A stretch of 6,269 nt of DNA. It comes from Tepidimonas sp. (GTDB taxonomy: Bacteria; Pseudomonadota; Gammaproteobacteria; Burkholderiales; Burkholderiaceae_C). Position numbers and translations under genes: made by a program. Position 1 is the stretch's first letter, and every line of letters begins with the position of its first letter. Location: positions 1 through 6,269 of the forward strand of contig JANWZF010000004.1 in NCBI GenBank assembly GCA_025054905.1. Reading direction: 5' to 3'. The notes under the pieces were generated by a model. It was not told the origin of the DNA. It ran no database searches and was given only the letters and a program-made list of their open reading frames with translations. Below, one piece after another: positions 1 to 5,973 of this stretch.

Positions 1-690
1 CCGGGGCTGCTCAAGGAGTACTACAAGAACCCGAAAGCCACCGCCGAAGTGCTGGACGCCGACGGCTGGTACCACACCAGCGACGCCGGCTTCATCGATG
101 CCAGCGGCCATCTGAAGATCATCGACCGCGTCAAGGATGTGGGACGCCTCAAAGGCGGGCCGCACGACGGGGCGATGTTTGCCCCCAAATACGTCGAAAA
201 CAAGCTCAAGTTTTTCTCCTACATCAAGGAGGCGGTGGCCTTTGGCGACGGGCGCGACAAGGTGTGCGCGATGATCAACATCGACTTCGAGGCCGTGGGC
301 AACTGGGCCGAAAAGCGTGGTCTGCCCTATGCCGGCTACACCGATCTGGCCGGCAAGCCCGAGGTCTATGCGCTGATCCAGGACTGCGTCGAGAAAGTCA
401 ACGCCGACCTCAGCCGCGACGCCATGCTGTCGGGCAGCCAGATTCACCGCTTCCTGATCCTGCACAAGGAGCTCGACGCCGACGACGGCGAGCTGACCCG
501 CACCAACAAGGTCCGCCGCGGCTTCATCGGCGAGAAGTACGGCGTGCTCGTCGACGCGCTGTACGGCGGCAAGACCGAGCAGTACATCGAAACCCAGGTC
601 AAGTTTGAAGACGGCCGCACCGGCACGATCAGCGCCACGCTGCGCATTGCCGATGCCAAGACCTTCGAACCCATGAAGGCGGCGGCCTGA
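1..690 (+). CDS. Long-chain acyl-CoA synthetase / AMP-binding ligase, C-terminal part (5' truncated by window)
   Basis: Frame 1 is open from the first base to TGA 688-690, giving 229 residues; the start and the N-terminal AMP-binding core lie outside the window. The product should activate a carboxylic acid with ATP and CoA through an acyl-adenylate. Visible family motifs, numbered from the first residue here: the A7-like GWYHTSD at 22-28, with D28 expected to contact the ATP ribose; the hinge region IIDRVKD at 40-46; a long GGPHDGAMFAPKYVE loop at 52-66, typical of the large long-chain ligases; and the C-terminal A10-like LTRTNKVRR at 165-173, where K170 is the expected catalytic lysine of adenylation. 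About 40 residues follow the 180s, including EDGRTGTISATLRI, more than compact ligases usually carry. It lies 31 bases upstream of livG on the same strand, which suggests co-transcription and a link to the transporter substrate. The family is clear; chain length or aromatic specificity cannot be read from this fragment. Confidence 0.9.
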   Translation, partial: PGLLKEYYKNPKATAEVLDADGWYHTSDAGFIDASGHLKIIDRVKDVGRLKGGPHDGAMFAPKYVENKLKFFSYIKEAVAFGDGRDKVCAMINIDFEAVGNWAEKRGLPYAGYTDLAGKPEVYALIQDCVEKVNADLSRDAMLSGSQIHRFLILHKELDADDGELTRTNKVRRGFIGEKYGVLVDALYGGKTEQYIETQVKFEDGRTGTISATLRIADAKTFEPMKAAA

Positions 691-698
691 CCGCCGCT
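678..698 (+). other. GC hairpin spanning the stop codon of the first ligase
   Basis: GCGGCGG (679-685) pairs perfectly with CCGCCGC (691-697), and G678-T698 can add a wobble pair. The five-base loop CCTGA contains the TGA stop at 688-690. No T-run follows and livG begins 24 bases later, so this does not look like a factor-independent terminator. It could affect termination of translation, re-initiation at livG or mRNA stability. It may also be a by-product of the GC-rich alanine codons that end the gene. The pairing is seen directly; any function is inference. Confidence 0.4.
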
Positions 699-706
699 GC
701 CCTGCC

Positions 707-711
707 AAGGA
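707..711 (+). promoter_or_regulatory. Ribosome binding site of livG
   Basis: AAGGA lies 10 bases before ATG 722, in a 31-base gap after the upstream ligase. It supports ATG 722 as the livG start. There is no room for an obvious separate promoter in this gap, which supports an operon. Confidence 0.6.
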
Positions 712-721
712 CATCTGCCCC

Positions 722-1507
722 ATGGCCCAACGAAAGATTGGCGACGTCATTCTCGACGTGCGCAACATCAGCCTGCGCTTCGGCGGCGTCAAGGCGCTGA
801 CCGACATCAGCTTCGACGTGCGCGAGCATGAGATCCGCGCCATCATCGGCCCCAACGGCGCGGGCAAGAGCTCGATGCTCAACTGCATCAACGGCGTCTA
901 CACGCCGCAGGAAGGCTCGATCACCTTCCGCGGCCGCACCTTCAGCCACATGAACAGCCGCCAGGTGGCCGAAATGGGCATCGCGCGCACGTTCCAGAAC
1001 CTGGCGCTGTTCAAGGGCATGAGCGTGCTGGACAACATCATGACCGGGCGCAACCTGCGCATCAAGAGCAATCTGTTCCTGCAGGCGCTGCGCATCGGGC
1101 CGGCTGAGCGCGAGGAAATCGAACACCGCGCCTTCGTCGAGCGCATCATCGACTTCCTGGAAATCCAGGCCTACCGCAAGACGCCCGTGGGCCAGCTGCC
1201 ATACGGCCTGCAAAAGCGCGTCGACCTCGGACGCGCGCTGGCGATGGAGCCGCAGGTGCTACTGCTGGATGAACCGATGGCGGGCATGAACGTGGAAGAA
1301 AAGCAGGACATGTGCCGCTTCATCCTCGACGTCAACGACGAATTCGGCACCACCATCGTGCTGATCGAACACGACATGGGCGTGGTGATGGACATTTCCG
1401 ACCGCGTGGTCGTGCTCGACTATGGCAAGAAGATCGGTGACGGCACCCCCGAAGAGGTGCGCAACAACCCCGACGTGATCCGTGCCTATTTGGGCACCAG
1501 CCACTGA
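722..1507 (+). CDS. livG: HAAT-family ABC importer ATPase, LivG-type
   Basis: A 261-residue cytoplasmic ATPase, normal length for LivG, which hydrolyses ATP to drive import together with the second ATPase and two permeases encoded downstream. Domains in order: Walker A GPNGAGKS at 43-50; Q-loop RTFQN with Q92; a LivG-type insert around 110-135 between Q-loop and signature; signature region LPYGLQKR at 159-166; Walker B VLLLDEP at 179-185 with catalytic E184; D-loop AGMN at 187-190; switch histidine H217 in LIEHDM. RTFQN, the D-loop and the C-terminal GTPEEVRNNPDVIRAYLG are typical of LivG. The signature differs from textbook LSGGQ: proline in the second position and leucine in place of the glutamine (E. 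coli LivG has LAYGQQ). This appears to be a subfamily trait rather than damage, because all other ATPase motifs are intact. The assignment to branched-chain-type ABC importers is firm; the substrate is probably not leucine, judging by the adjoining CoA ligases. Confidence 0.95.
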   Translation: MAQRKIGDVILDVRNISLRFGGVKALTDISFDVREHEIRAIIGPNGAGKSSMLNCINGVYTPQEGSITFRGRTFSHMNSRQVAEMGIARTFQNLALFKGMSVLDNIMTGRNLRIKSNLFLQALRIGPAEREEIEHRAFVERIIDFLEIQAYRKTPVGQLPYGLQKRVDLGRALAMEPQVLLLDEPMAGMNVEEKQDMCRFILDVNDEFGTTIVLIEHDMGVVMDISDRVVVLDYGKKIGDGTPEEVRNNPDVIRAYLGTSH

Positions 1508-1515
1508 CCCCCAGC

Positions 1516-1519
1516 GAGG
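1516..1519 (+). promoter_or_regulatory. Ribosome binding site of livH
   Basis: GAGG lies 9 bases before ATG 1529, within the 21-base gap after the livG stop. It supports the chosen livH start and tight co-translation with livG. Confidence 0.55.
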
Positions 1520-1528
1520 CAGACGATC

Positions 1529-2458
1529 ATGGCTTTTTTTATCGAAACGGTCTTTGGCGGCCTGATGGCCGGCATGCTGTACGCGCTGGTGGCGCTGGGC
1601 TTTGTGCTGATCTTCAAAGCCTCGGGCGTGTTCAATTTTGCGCAGGGCGCCATGGTGCTGTTTGCAGCGCTGGCGATGGCCCGCTTTGCCGAGTGGTACC
1701 CGCAGTGGCTGGGGTTTGACAGCCTGCTGCTGGCCAACGTGCTGGCCTTCATCACGGCGGCGCTGCTGATGTTCGTGGTGGCCTGGCTGATCGAGGCGCT
1801 GGTGCTGCGCCACCTGGTCAACCAGGAAGGCGCCACGCTGCTGATGGCCACGCTGGGCATCACCTACTTCCTCGACGGCCTGGGTCAGACGCTGTTCGGC
1901 AGCGACATCTACCAGATCAACATCGGCATGCCCAAGGATCCGGTGTTCATCCTGGAGGGCATGTTTGAAGGTGGCATCCTGATCAACAAGGAAGACCTGA
2001 TCGCTGCAGGCATTGCCGCTGCCCTGGTGGCCGGCTTGAGCCTGTTTTTCCAGAAAACCGCCACGGGTCGCGCGCTGCGCGCGGTGGCCGATGACCACCA
2101 GGCCGCGCAGTCGATCGGCATCCCGCTCAACCGCATCTGGGTCATCGTCTGGTGCGTGGCCGGCATCGTCGCGCTGGTGGCCGGAATGATCTGGGGCTCC
2201 AAGCTCGGCGTGCAGTTTTCGTTGACGACCGTGGCGCTGCGGGCGCTGCCCGTCATCATCCTGGGCGGCTTGACCTCGGTGCCAGGAGCCATCGTCGGCG
2301 GACTCATCATCGGTGTGGGCGAAAAGCTCTCCGAGGTCTACCTGGGTCCGCTGGTCGGCGGCGGCATCGAAATCTGGTTTGCCTACGTGCTGGCGCTGGT
2401 GTTCCTGCTGTTCCGTCCGCAGGGCCTGTTCGGCGAAAAAATCATCGACCGTGTCTGA
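1529..2458 (+). CDS. livH: HAAT-family ABC importer permease, LivH-type
   Basis: A 309-residue inner-membrane permease that forms one half of the translocation pore. Around eight hydrophobic segments are visible, roughly at residues 5-30, 40-52, 64-94, 104-116, 156-174, 202-224, 237-266 and 280-296. Family signatures: GVFNFAQG at 33-40, the conserved LivH motif after the first membrane segment; the cytoplasmic coupling loop GRALRAVADDHQAAQSIGI at 180-198, which docks on an ATPase; the LGGLTSVPGAIVGG re-entrant region at 245-258; and the terminal RPQGLFGE at 296-303. A soluble loop at about 122-155 (GSDIYQINIGMPKDP onward) is probably periplasmic and could face the binding protein. It starts 21 bases after livG and is followed 27 bases later by livM, the order normal for these operons. 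Length and motifs are complete, with no sign of damage. Confidence 0.94.
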   Translation: MAFFIETVFGGLMAGMLYALVALGFVLIFKASGVFNFAQGAMVLFAALAMARFAEWYPQWLGFDSLLLANVLAFITAALLMFVVAWLIEALVLRHLVNQEGATLLMATLGITYFLDGLGQTLFGSDIYQINIGMPKDPVFILEGMFEGGILINKEDLIAAGIAAALVAGLSLFFQKTATGRALRAVADDHQAAQSIGIPLNRIWVIVWCVAGIVALVAGMIWGSKLGVQFSLTTVALRALPVIILGGLTSVPGAIVGGLIIGVGEKLSEVYLGPLVGGGIEIWFAYVLALVFLLFRPQGLFGEKIIDRV

Positions 2459-2475
2459 GCGTCGCCCCTCATTTC

Positions 2476-2480
2476 GGAGA
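2476..2480 (+). promoter_or_regulatory. Ribosome binding site that fixes the GTG start of livM
   Basis: GGAGA ends 5 bases before GTG 2486. No ATG lies at a suitable distance, and the protein from this GTG begins with a plausible short cytoplasmic N-terminus before the first membrane segment. The site therefore decides a non-ATG start. Confidence 0.65.
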
Positions 2481-2485
2481 CCACC

Positions 2486-3562
2486 GTGTTCTACCGCGAA
2501 AACGGCCAATTCAAGACCAGCTACCGCGCCGATCAGCAGATCTTTCCGATCGCGCAGGATCGCTGGGCAATCCTGGCGCTGGTGGCATTTGCCTTCGTCG
2601 GCGTGCCGTTGCTGGCCGACGAATACCTGTTCCGCGCCATCCTGATCCCCTTCCTGATCCTGTCGCTGGCGGCCATCGGGGTCAACATCCTGGTGGGCTA
2701 CTGCGGTCAGATTTCGCTCGGCTCCGGTGCGTTCATGGCCGTCGGAGCCTACATGGCTTACAACGCCTTTGTGCGCATCGAAGGCATGCCGTTGATCGCT
2801 GCCCTGCTGATCGGCGGGCTGTGCGCCACACTGGTGGGCATCGTCTTTGGCATCCCCAGCCTGCGCGTCAAAGGGCTGTACCTGGCGGTGGCCACGCTGG
2901 CCGCGCAGTTTTTTGCTGACTGGGCGTTTTTGCGCATCGGCTGGTTCACCAACCACAACCCGTCGGGTTCGGTGTCGGTGTCCAACCTGAGCGTGCTGGG
3001 CTGGCGCATCGACACCCCGGTCGAAAAATACCTGTTCTGCCTGGCCTTCGTCGTCGTGTTTGCGCTGCTGGCCAAAAACCTGGTGCGCTCGGCCATCGGG
3101 CGGGAATGGATGGCGATCCGCGACATGGACGTGGCCGCCGCCGTCATCGGCATCCGGCCGGTGTACGCCAAGCTGTCGGCCTTTGCAGTGAGCTCGTTCA
3201 TCGTCGGGGTGGCCGGTGCGCTGTGGGGCTTCGTGCACCTGGGCTCATGGGAGCCGGCGGCGTTTTCGATCGACCGCTCCTTCCAGCTGCTGTTCATGGT
3301 CATCATCGGCGGGCTGGGCTCGATCATGGGTAGCTTCTTTGGGGCAGCCTTCATCGTCGTGCTGCCGATCTTCCTGAACCAGTTCCTGCCCTGGCTGGGT
3401 GGTCTGTTCGGTCTGACCGTCTCCACCGCCACCGTCAGCCACACCGAATTCATGATTTTCGGAGCGCTGATCGTCTGGTTCCTGATCGTCGAACCCCACG
3501 GCCTGGCCAAGCTGTGGAGCATCGGCAAACAGAAGCTGCGCATCTGGCCGTTCCCACATTGA
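2486..3562 (+). CDS. livM: HAAT-family ABC importer permease, LivM-type (GTG start)
   Basis: A 358-residue inner-membrane permease, the partner of the LivH-type subunit. The GTG start is chosen from GGAGA at 2476-2480. A polar N-terminal stretch of about 26 residues (FYRENGQFKTSYRAD, then QQIFPIAQDR) precedes the first membrane helix at about 27-43. Further hydrophobic segments lie near 48-70, 82-93, 102-122, 130-145, 181-197, 229-250, 268-296 and 322-336. Diagnostic motifs: GYCGQISLGSGAFMAVGAY at 71-89, the LivM hallmark; LRVKGLYLAVATLA at 126-139; coupling loop GREWMAIRDMDVAAAVIGI at 205-223; GGLGSIMGSFFGA at 275-287; and EPHGLAKLW at 336-344. A W/G/T-containing loop at about 301-320, before the last helix, appears longer than in the compact amino-acid permeases I know and may face the periplasm. 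The gene is intact, 27 bases after livH and 59 bases before the binding-protein gene. Confidence 0.93.
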   Translation: MFYRENGQFKTSYRADQQIFPIAQDRWAILALVAFAFVGVPLLADEYLFRAILIPFLILSLAAIGVNILVGYCGQISLGSGAFMAVGAYMAYNAFVRIEGMPLIAALLIGGLCATLVGIVFGIPSLRVKGLYLAVATLAAQFFADWAFLRIGWFTNHNPSGSVSVSNLSVLGWRIDTPVEKYLFCLAFVVVFALLAKNLVRSAIGREWMAIRDMDVAAAVIGIRPVYAKLSAFAVSSFIVGVAGALWGFVHLGSWEPAAFSIDRSFQLLFMVIIGGLGSIMGSFFGAAFIVVLPIFLNQFLPWLGGLFGLTVSTATVSHTEFMIFGALIVWFLIVEPHGLAKLWSIGKQKLRIWPFPH

Positions 3563-3607
3563 CGTTCCGCACTGCCCCCGCCCCCTTTTCCACCCGTGCT
3601 TCAACCC

Positions 3608-3615
3608 GAAGGAGA
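3608..3615 (+). promoter_or_regulatory. Strong ribosome binding site of the binding-protein gene
   Basis: GAAGGAGA lies 6 bases before ATG 3622 and is the best Shine-Dalgarno match in the window. It decides the start of the binding protein and fits the high expression that periplasmic binding proteins need relative to their membrane partners. Confidence 0.75.
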
Positions 3616-3621
3616 CACACC

Positions 3622-3705
3622 ATGAAGCGACGCAACACCTTGCTGGCCACCGCCGCAGCGGCCGCGGCCCTCTGCTCGGCGCTGATGGGCCCGACGGCCC
3701 ATGCG
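3622..3705 (+). other. Sec signal peptide of the binding protein
   Basis: Residues 1-28: positively charged start (K2, R3, R4), hydrophobic core of alanines and leucines about 7-22, then P24 and the AHA box at 26-28 before Q29. This is a signal peptidase I pattern. C18 is not in a lipobox, because the residues before it (A-A-L) do not fit the required small residues at -1 and -2, so a lipoprotein is unlikely. Confidence 0.85.
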
Positions 3706-4962
3706 CAGCAGGCCAAGGAGCAATTTTTCCCCGTGCTGGTGTACCGCACCGGTGCCTACGCCCCCAACGGCGTGCCGTTTGCCAACGGCTATGTGGACTA
3801 TCTGAAGCTGACCAATGCACGCGGTGGCATCAATGGCGTGCAGATCAGCTGGGAAGAGTGCGAGACCGGCTACGCGACCGACCGCGGCGTGGAGTGCTAC
3901 GAGCGCCTCAAGGGCAAGAACGGCGGCGCCACGGTGTTTCAGCCGCTGTCGACTGGCATCACCTTTGCGCTGACGGAAAAGGCCCCGATCGACAAGATTC
4001 CATTGATCACCGCCGGCTACGGCCGCAGCGAAAGCCAGGACGGTGGGGTGTTCAAGTGGAATTTCCCGTTGATGGGCACCTACTGGGTTGCCGCCGACGT
4101 GTTGATCCAGCACCTGGGCAAAATCGAAGGGGGCTTGGCCAACCTGAAAGGCAAAAAGATCGCGCTGGTCTATCACGACAGCCCGTTTGGCAAGGAGCCC
4201 ATCCCGTTGCTGCAAGAGCGTGCGGCGATGCATGGCTTTCAACTCAGCCTGCTGCCGGTGGCCCACCCGGGCGTCGAGCAAAAAGCCACCTGGCTGCAGA
4301 TCCGCCAGCAGCGACCGGATTACGTGCTGCTGTGGGGCTGGGGCGTGATGAACTCCACCGCCCTGAAGGAGGCGCAAGCCGTCGGCTATCCGCGTGAGAA
4401 GATGTACGGCGTCTGGTGGGCCGGCGCTGAGCCGGACGTCAAGGACGTCGGCATGGGGGCCAAGGGCTACAACGCCATCATGATGCAGCACGGTGCCGAG
4501 AAAAATTCGGCGGTGGTCAAGGAGATCTTGCAAAAGCTGCACGACAAGGGCCAAGGCACCGGTCCGCGCGAAGAAGTCGGCGACGTGCTGTACATGCGCG
4601 GCCTGATCAGCGCGATGCTGGCGGTCGAAGGCGTCAAGCGTGCGCAGGAACGCTTCGGCAAGGGCAAGGTGATGACCGGCGAGCAGGTGCGCTGGGGCCT
4701 GGAAAACCTGGACCTGACCCAGGCCAAGCTGGATGCACTGGGCTTCAAGGGGGTCATGCGCCCGATCTCCACCAGCTGCGCCGACCACATGGGCGCGGCC
4801 TGGGCCCGCATCCACACCTGGGACGGCACCAAGTTCGTCTGGTCGTCCGACTGGTACCAGGCCGACGAGCAGATCCTCAAGCCGATGGTGCGCGCTGCGG
4901 CCGACAAATACGCGGCCGAGAAGAAACTGCAGCGCCGCACCCCGCAGGACTGCCAGTCGTAA
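3622..4962 (+). CDS. Periplasmic substrate-binding protein, type I fold, HAAT-type ABC importer
   Basis: A 446-residue precursor that should capture the substrate in the periplasm and deliver it to the two permeases. ATG 3622 is chosen over in-frame upstream codons because GAAGGAGA precedes it and a proper Sec signal begins there: MKRR, an alanine/leucine core, then AHA-QQ with cleavage expected after A28. The mature protein (about 418 residues) is longer than LivJ/LivK of E. coli. Recognisable type I elements: TGAYAPNGVPFANGYVDYL at 43-61; ARGGINGVQI at 66-75; FQPLSTGITFAL at 106-117 where amino-acid binders usually have a G-P-x-S-S-G-like loop; KKIALVYHDSPFGKE at 178-191, entering the second lobe; RPDYVLLWGWG at 231-241. 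Mature cysteines are C80, C92, C386 and C444, which could form disulfides in the periplasm. The following intergenic region is long and structured. Family and role are well supported; the ligand is unknown, and the neighbouring ligases suggest an organic acid rather than an amino acid. Confidence 0.92.
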   Translation: MKRRNTLLATAAAAAALCSALMGPTAHAQQAKEQFFPVLVYRTGAYAPNGVPFANGYVDYLKLTNARGGINGVQISWEECETGYATDRGVECYERLKGKNGGATVFQPLSTGITFALTEKAPIDKIPLITAGYGRSESQDGGVFKWNFPLMGTYWVAADVLIQHLGKIEGGLANLKGKKIALVYHDSPFGKEPIPLLQERAAMHGFQLSLLPVAHPGVEQKATWLQIRQQRPDYVLLWGWGVMNSTALKEAQAVGYPREKMYGVWWAGAEPDVKDVGMGAKGYNAIMMQHGAEKNSAVVKEILQKLHDKGQGTGPREEVGDVLYMRGLISAMLAVEGVKRAQERFGKGKVMTGEQVRWGLENLDLTQAKLDALGFKGVMRPISTSCADHMGAAWARIHTWDGTKFVWSSDWYQADEQILKPMVRAAADKYAAEKKLQRRTPQDCQS

Positions 4963-4979
4963 AGGGCTCAAAACACGGC

Positions 4980-5006
4980 CGGGAAAGGGAGCCACCCCCT
5001 TTCTCG
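4980..5006 (+). other. Hairpin downstream of the binding-protein gene
   Basis: GAAAGGG (4983-4989) pairs with CCCTTTC (4997-5003), extended outward by G4982-T5004, G4981-C5005 and C4980-G5006 to a ten-pair stem with a seven-base loop. An alternative fold pairs CCCCC 4995-4999 with GGGGG 5009-5013 and excludes the first. No T-run follows, so it is not a standard terminator. A 3'-end stabiliser for the binding-protein mRNA is the likeliest role, by analogy with other binding-protein operons. Confidence 0.5.
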
Positions 5007-5071
5007 CAGGGGGCCGCGCCCGCGCTGCCCCTGCCAGTCGCCAGTCCCTTGCCGCACCGCAGGGGGCTGAC

Positions 5072-5086
5072 GGGTGGTTGCCACCC
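5072..5086 (+). other. Compact hairpin upstream of livF
   Basis: GGGTGG (5072-5077) pairs perfectly with CCACCC (5081-5086) around a TTG loop. It ends 10 bases before the livF ribosome binding site at 5097-5102, so it leaves that site free but could influence ribosome access or 5'-end stability of a processed livF message. GGGGG 5062-5066 could alternatively pair with CCCCC 5084-5088. Confidence 0.4.
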
Positions 5087-5096
5087 CCGCCAACGC

Positions 5097-5102
5097 AAGA
5101 GG
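5097..5102 (+). promoter_or_regulatory. Ribosome binding site that fixes the livF start
   Basis: AAGAGG lies 9 bases before ATG 5112. The same frame stays open upstream to a TTG at 5049, but that stretch would encode an arginine/glycine-rich segment unlike LivF and lies in the hairpin-rich gap. ATG 5112 is therefore preferred. Confidence 0.65.
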
Positions 5103-5111
5103 TTGATTTCC

Positions 5112-5921
5112 ATGACGACACCCGCCCCCGTCCTGACCGTCAACGGCATCGAGGTCATCTACAACCACGTCATCCTCGTGCTCAAGGGCGTCTCGCTGCA
5201 GCTCGCCGAAGGCCAGATCGCCGCCATCCTGGGCGGCAACGGCGCCGGCAAGACCACGACCCTGCGCGCCATCTCCAATTTGCTCAAGGGCGAGCGCGGC
5301 GAGGTCACCAAAGGCTCGATCGAACTGCGTGGCGAGCGCATCGAAAACCTCACGCCGGCCGACCTGGTCCGGCGCGGTGTCGTGCAGGTGATGGAAGGGC
5401 GGCACTGCTTTGCCCACCTGACGATCGAGGAAAACCTGCTGACCGGCGCCTACACGCGCAAGGACAAGGGTGAAATCGCCGCCAACCTGGAGAAGGTCTA
5501 CACCTATTTTCCGCGCCTGAAGACGCGTCGCACCAGCCAGGCGGCCTACACCTCCGGCGGCGAGCAGCAGATGTGCGCCATCGGCCGCGCGCTGATGGCC
5601 AACCCCAGCGTCGTGCTGCTGGACGAGCCGTCGATGGGGCTGGCGCCGCAGATCGTCGAGGAGGTGTTCGAGATCGTCAAGGACCTGAACCAGAAAGAGA
5701 AGGTCAGCTTCCTGATCGCCGAGCAGAACACCAACATGGCGCTGCGCTACGCCAACTACGGTTACATCATGGAGTCGGGCCGCATCGTGATGGACGGCGC
5801 CGCCGAGGACCTGCGCAACAACGAGGACGTCAAGGAGTTCTACCTTGGCATGGGCGGCGGCCAGCGCAAGAGTTTCCGCGACGTCAAGAGCTACAAGCGG
5901 CGCAAGCGCTGGCTGGCCTGA
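5112..5921 (+). CDS. livF: HAAT-family ABC importer ATPase, LivF-type, with basic C-terminal tail
   Basis: A 269-residue cytoplasmic ATPase, the second nucleotide-binding subunit of the importer. Order of motifs: Walker A GGNGAGKT at 41-48; Q-loop region VQVMEGRHCF at 91-100, where LivF proteins typically carry EGR in place of the usual glutamine context; signature TSGGEQQ at 147-153; Walker B VVLLDEP at 167-173 with catalytic E172; D-loop SMGLAP at 174-179; switch region LIAEQN at 201-206, with glutamine Q205 where most ABC ATPases have histidine, normal for LivF. The body ends near YLGMGG at 244-249, about where compact LivF proteins (E. coli about 237 residues) stop. A further tail of some 20 residues follows, carrying nine lysines or arginines between 252 and 266, including KRRKR at 262-266. 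The start at ATG 5112 is supported by AAGAGG upstream. It is separated from the binding-protein gene by 149 bases and from the next ligase by 52 bases. Role certain, substrate unknown. Confidence 0.94.
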   Translation: MTTPAPVLTVNGIEVIYNHVILVLKGVSLQLAEGQIAAILGGNGAGKTTTLRAISNLLKGERGEVTKGSIELRGERIENLTPADLVRRGVVQVMEGRHCFAHLTIEENLLTGAYTRKDKGEIAANLEKVYTYFPRLKTRRTSQAAYTSGGEQQMCAIGRALMANPSVVLLDEPSMGLAPQIVEEVFEIVKDLNQKEKVSFLIAEQNTNMALRYANYGYIMESGRIVMDGAAEDLRNNEDVKEFYLGMGGGQRKSFRDVKSYKRRKRWLA

Positions 5922-5973
5922 TCGCAGCATCGGCCCCAACCTCTGCTCTCCCACCACCCCGCCCCCCCGCGCC
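5922..5973 (+). other. C-rich, G-poor leader between livF and the second ligase
   Basis: In the 40 bases at 5931-5970, 27 are C and only 5 are G. No purine-rich Shine-Dalgarno precedes ATG 5974; the 19 bases before it are almost all C and G. Such C-over-G stretches resemble Rho loading sites, so termination or attenuation before the ligase is conceivable. This is inference from composition alone. Confidence 0.4.

Larger units (their letters stand above)
4963..5111 (+). other. Structured 149-base gap between binding-protein gene and livF
   Basis: This is the longest non-coding stretch in the window and contains no ATG-initiated reading frame. It is extremely G/C rich and holds two hairpins (annotated separately), a repeated ten-base CGCAGGGGGC at 5005-5014 and 5058-5067, and a tandem CCAGTCG/CCAGTCC at 5034-5047. 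The nine bases TGCCAGTCG occur at the end of the upstream gene (4951-4959) and again at 5032-5040, hinting at a small local duplication. No T-run is present. Possible roles are mRNA processing or stabilisation that separates the abundant binding-protein message from livF, or a dispersed intergenic repeat. A promoter for livF cannot be recognised by eye. Confidence 0.6.

Noticed and set aside
2152..2919. 255-codon + strand frame overlapping the livH/livM junction
   Set aside because: It is out of frame with both genes, arginine-rich, lacks membrane segments and domains, and is a frame shadow rather than an overlapping gene.
1259..3238. 659-codon open frame on the minus strand opposite livG, livH and livM
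   Set aside because: Its translation is an unnatural mix rich in H, Q, D and R, has no recognisable domain, and covers three well-supported genes. It is the expected antisense shadow of GC-rich codon use.
3514..3621. Upstream in-frame GTG start for the binding protein
   Set aside because: It lies inside livM, has no ribosome binding site, and would bury the signal peptide behind 36 polar residues.
3563..3621. Pyrimidine-rich stretch at 3572-3595 between livM and the binding-protein gene as a promoter or terminator
   Set aside because: There is no stem-loop and no -35/-10 pair that I can support; the only clear element in this gap is the ribosome binding site.
3672..3678. Lipobox around C18 of the binding-protein signal
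   Set aside because: The residues before the cysteine are A-A-L, which do not fit a lipobox, and a good signal peptidase I site (AHA-QQ) follows.
4980..5013. Factor-independent terminator after the binding-protein gene
   Set aside because: The stem is strong but no T-run follows it, and livF must still be expressed for the importer to work.
5049..5111. Upstream in-frame TTG start for livF
   Set aside because: It falls in the hairpin-rich gap, adds a non-family R/G-rich segment, and the good ribosome binding site at 5097-5102 points to ATG 5112.
3601..5121. 506-codon open frame on the minus strand opposite the binding-protein gene
   Set aside because: Same shadow composition, no family resemblance, and the + strand gene has a signal peptide, ribosome binding site and clear domains.
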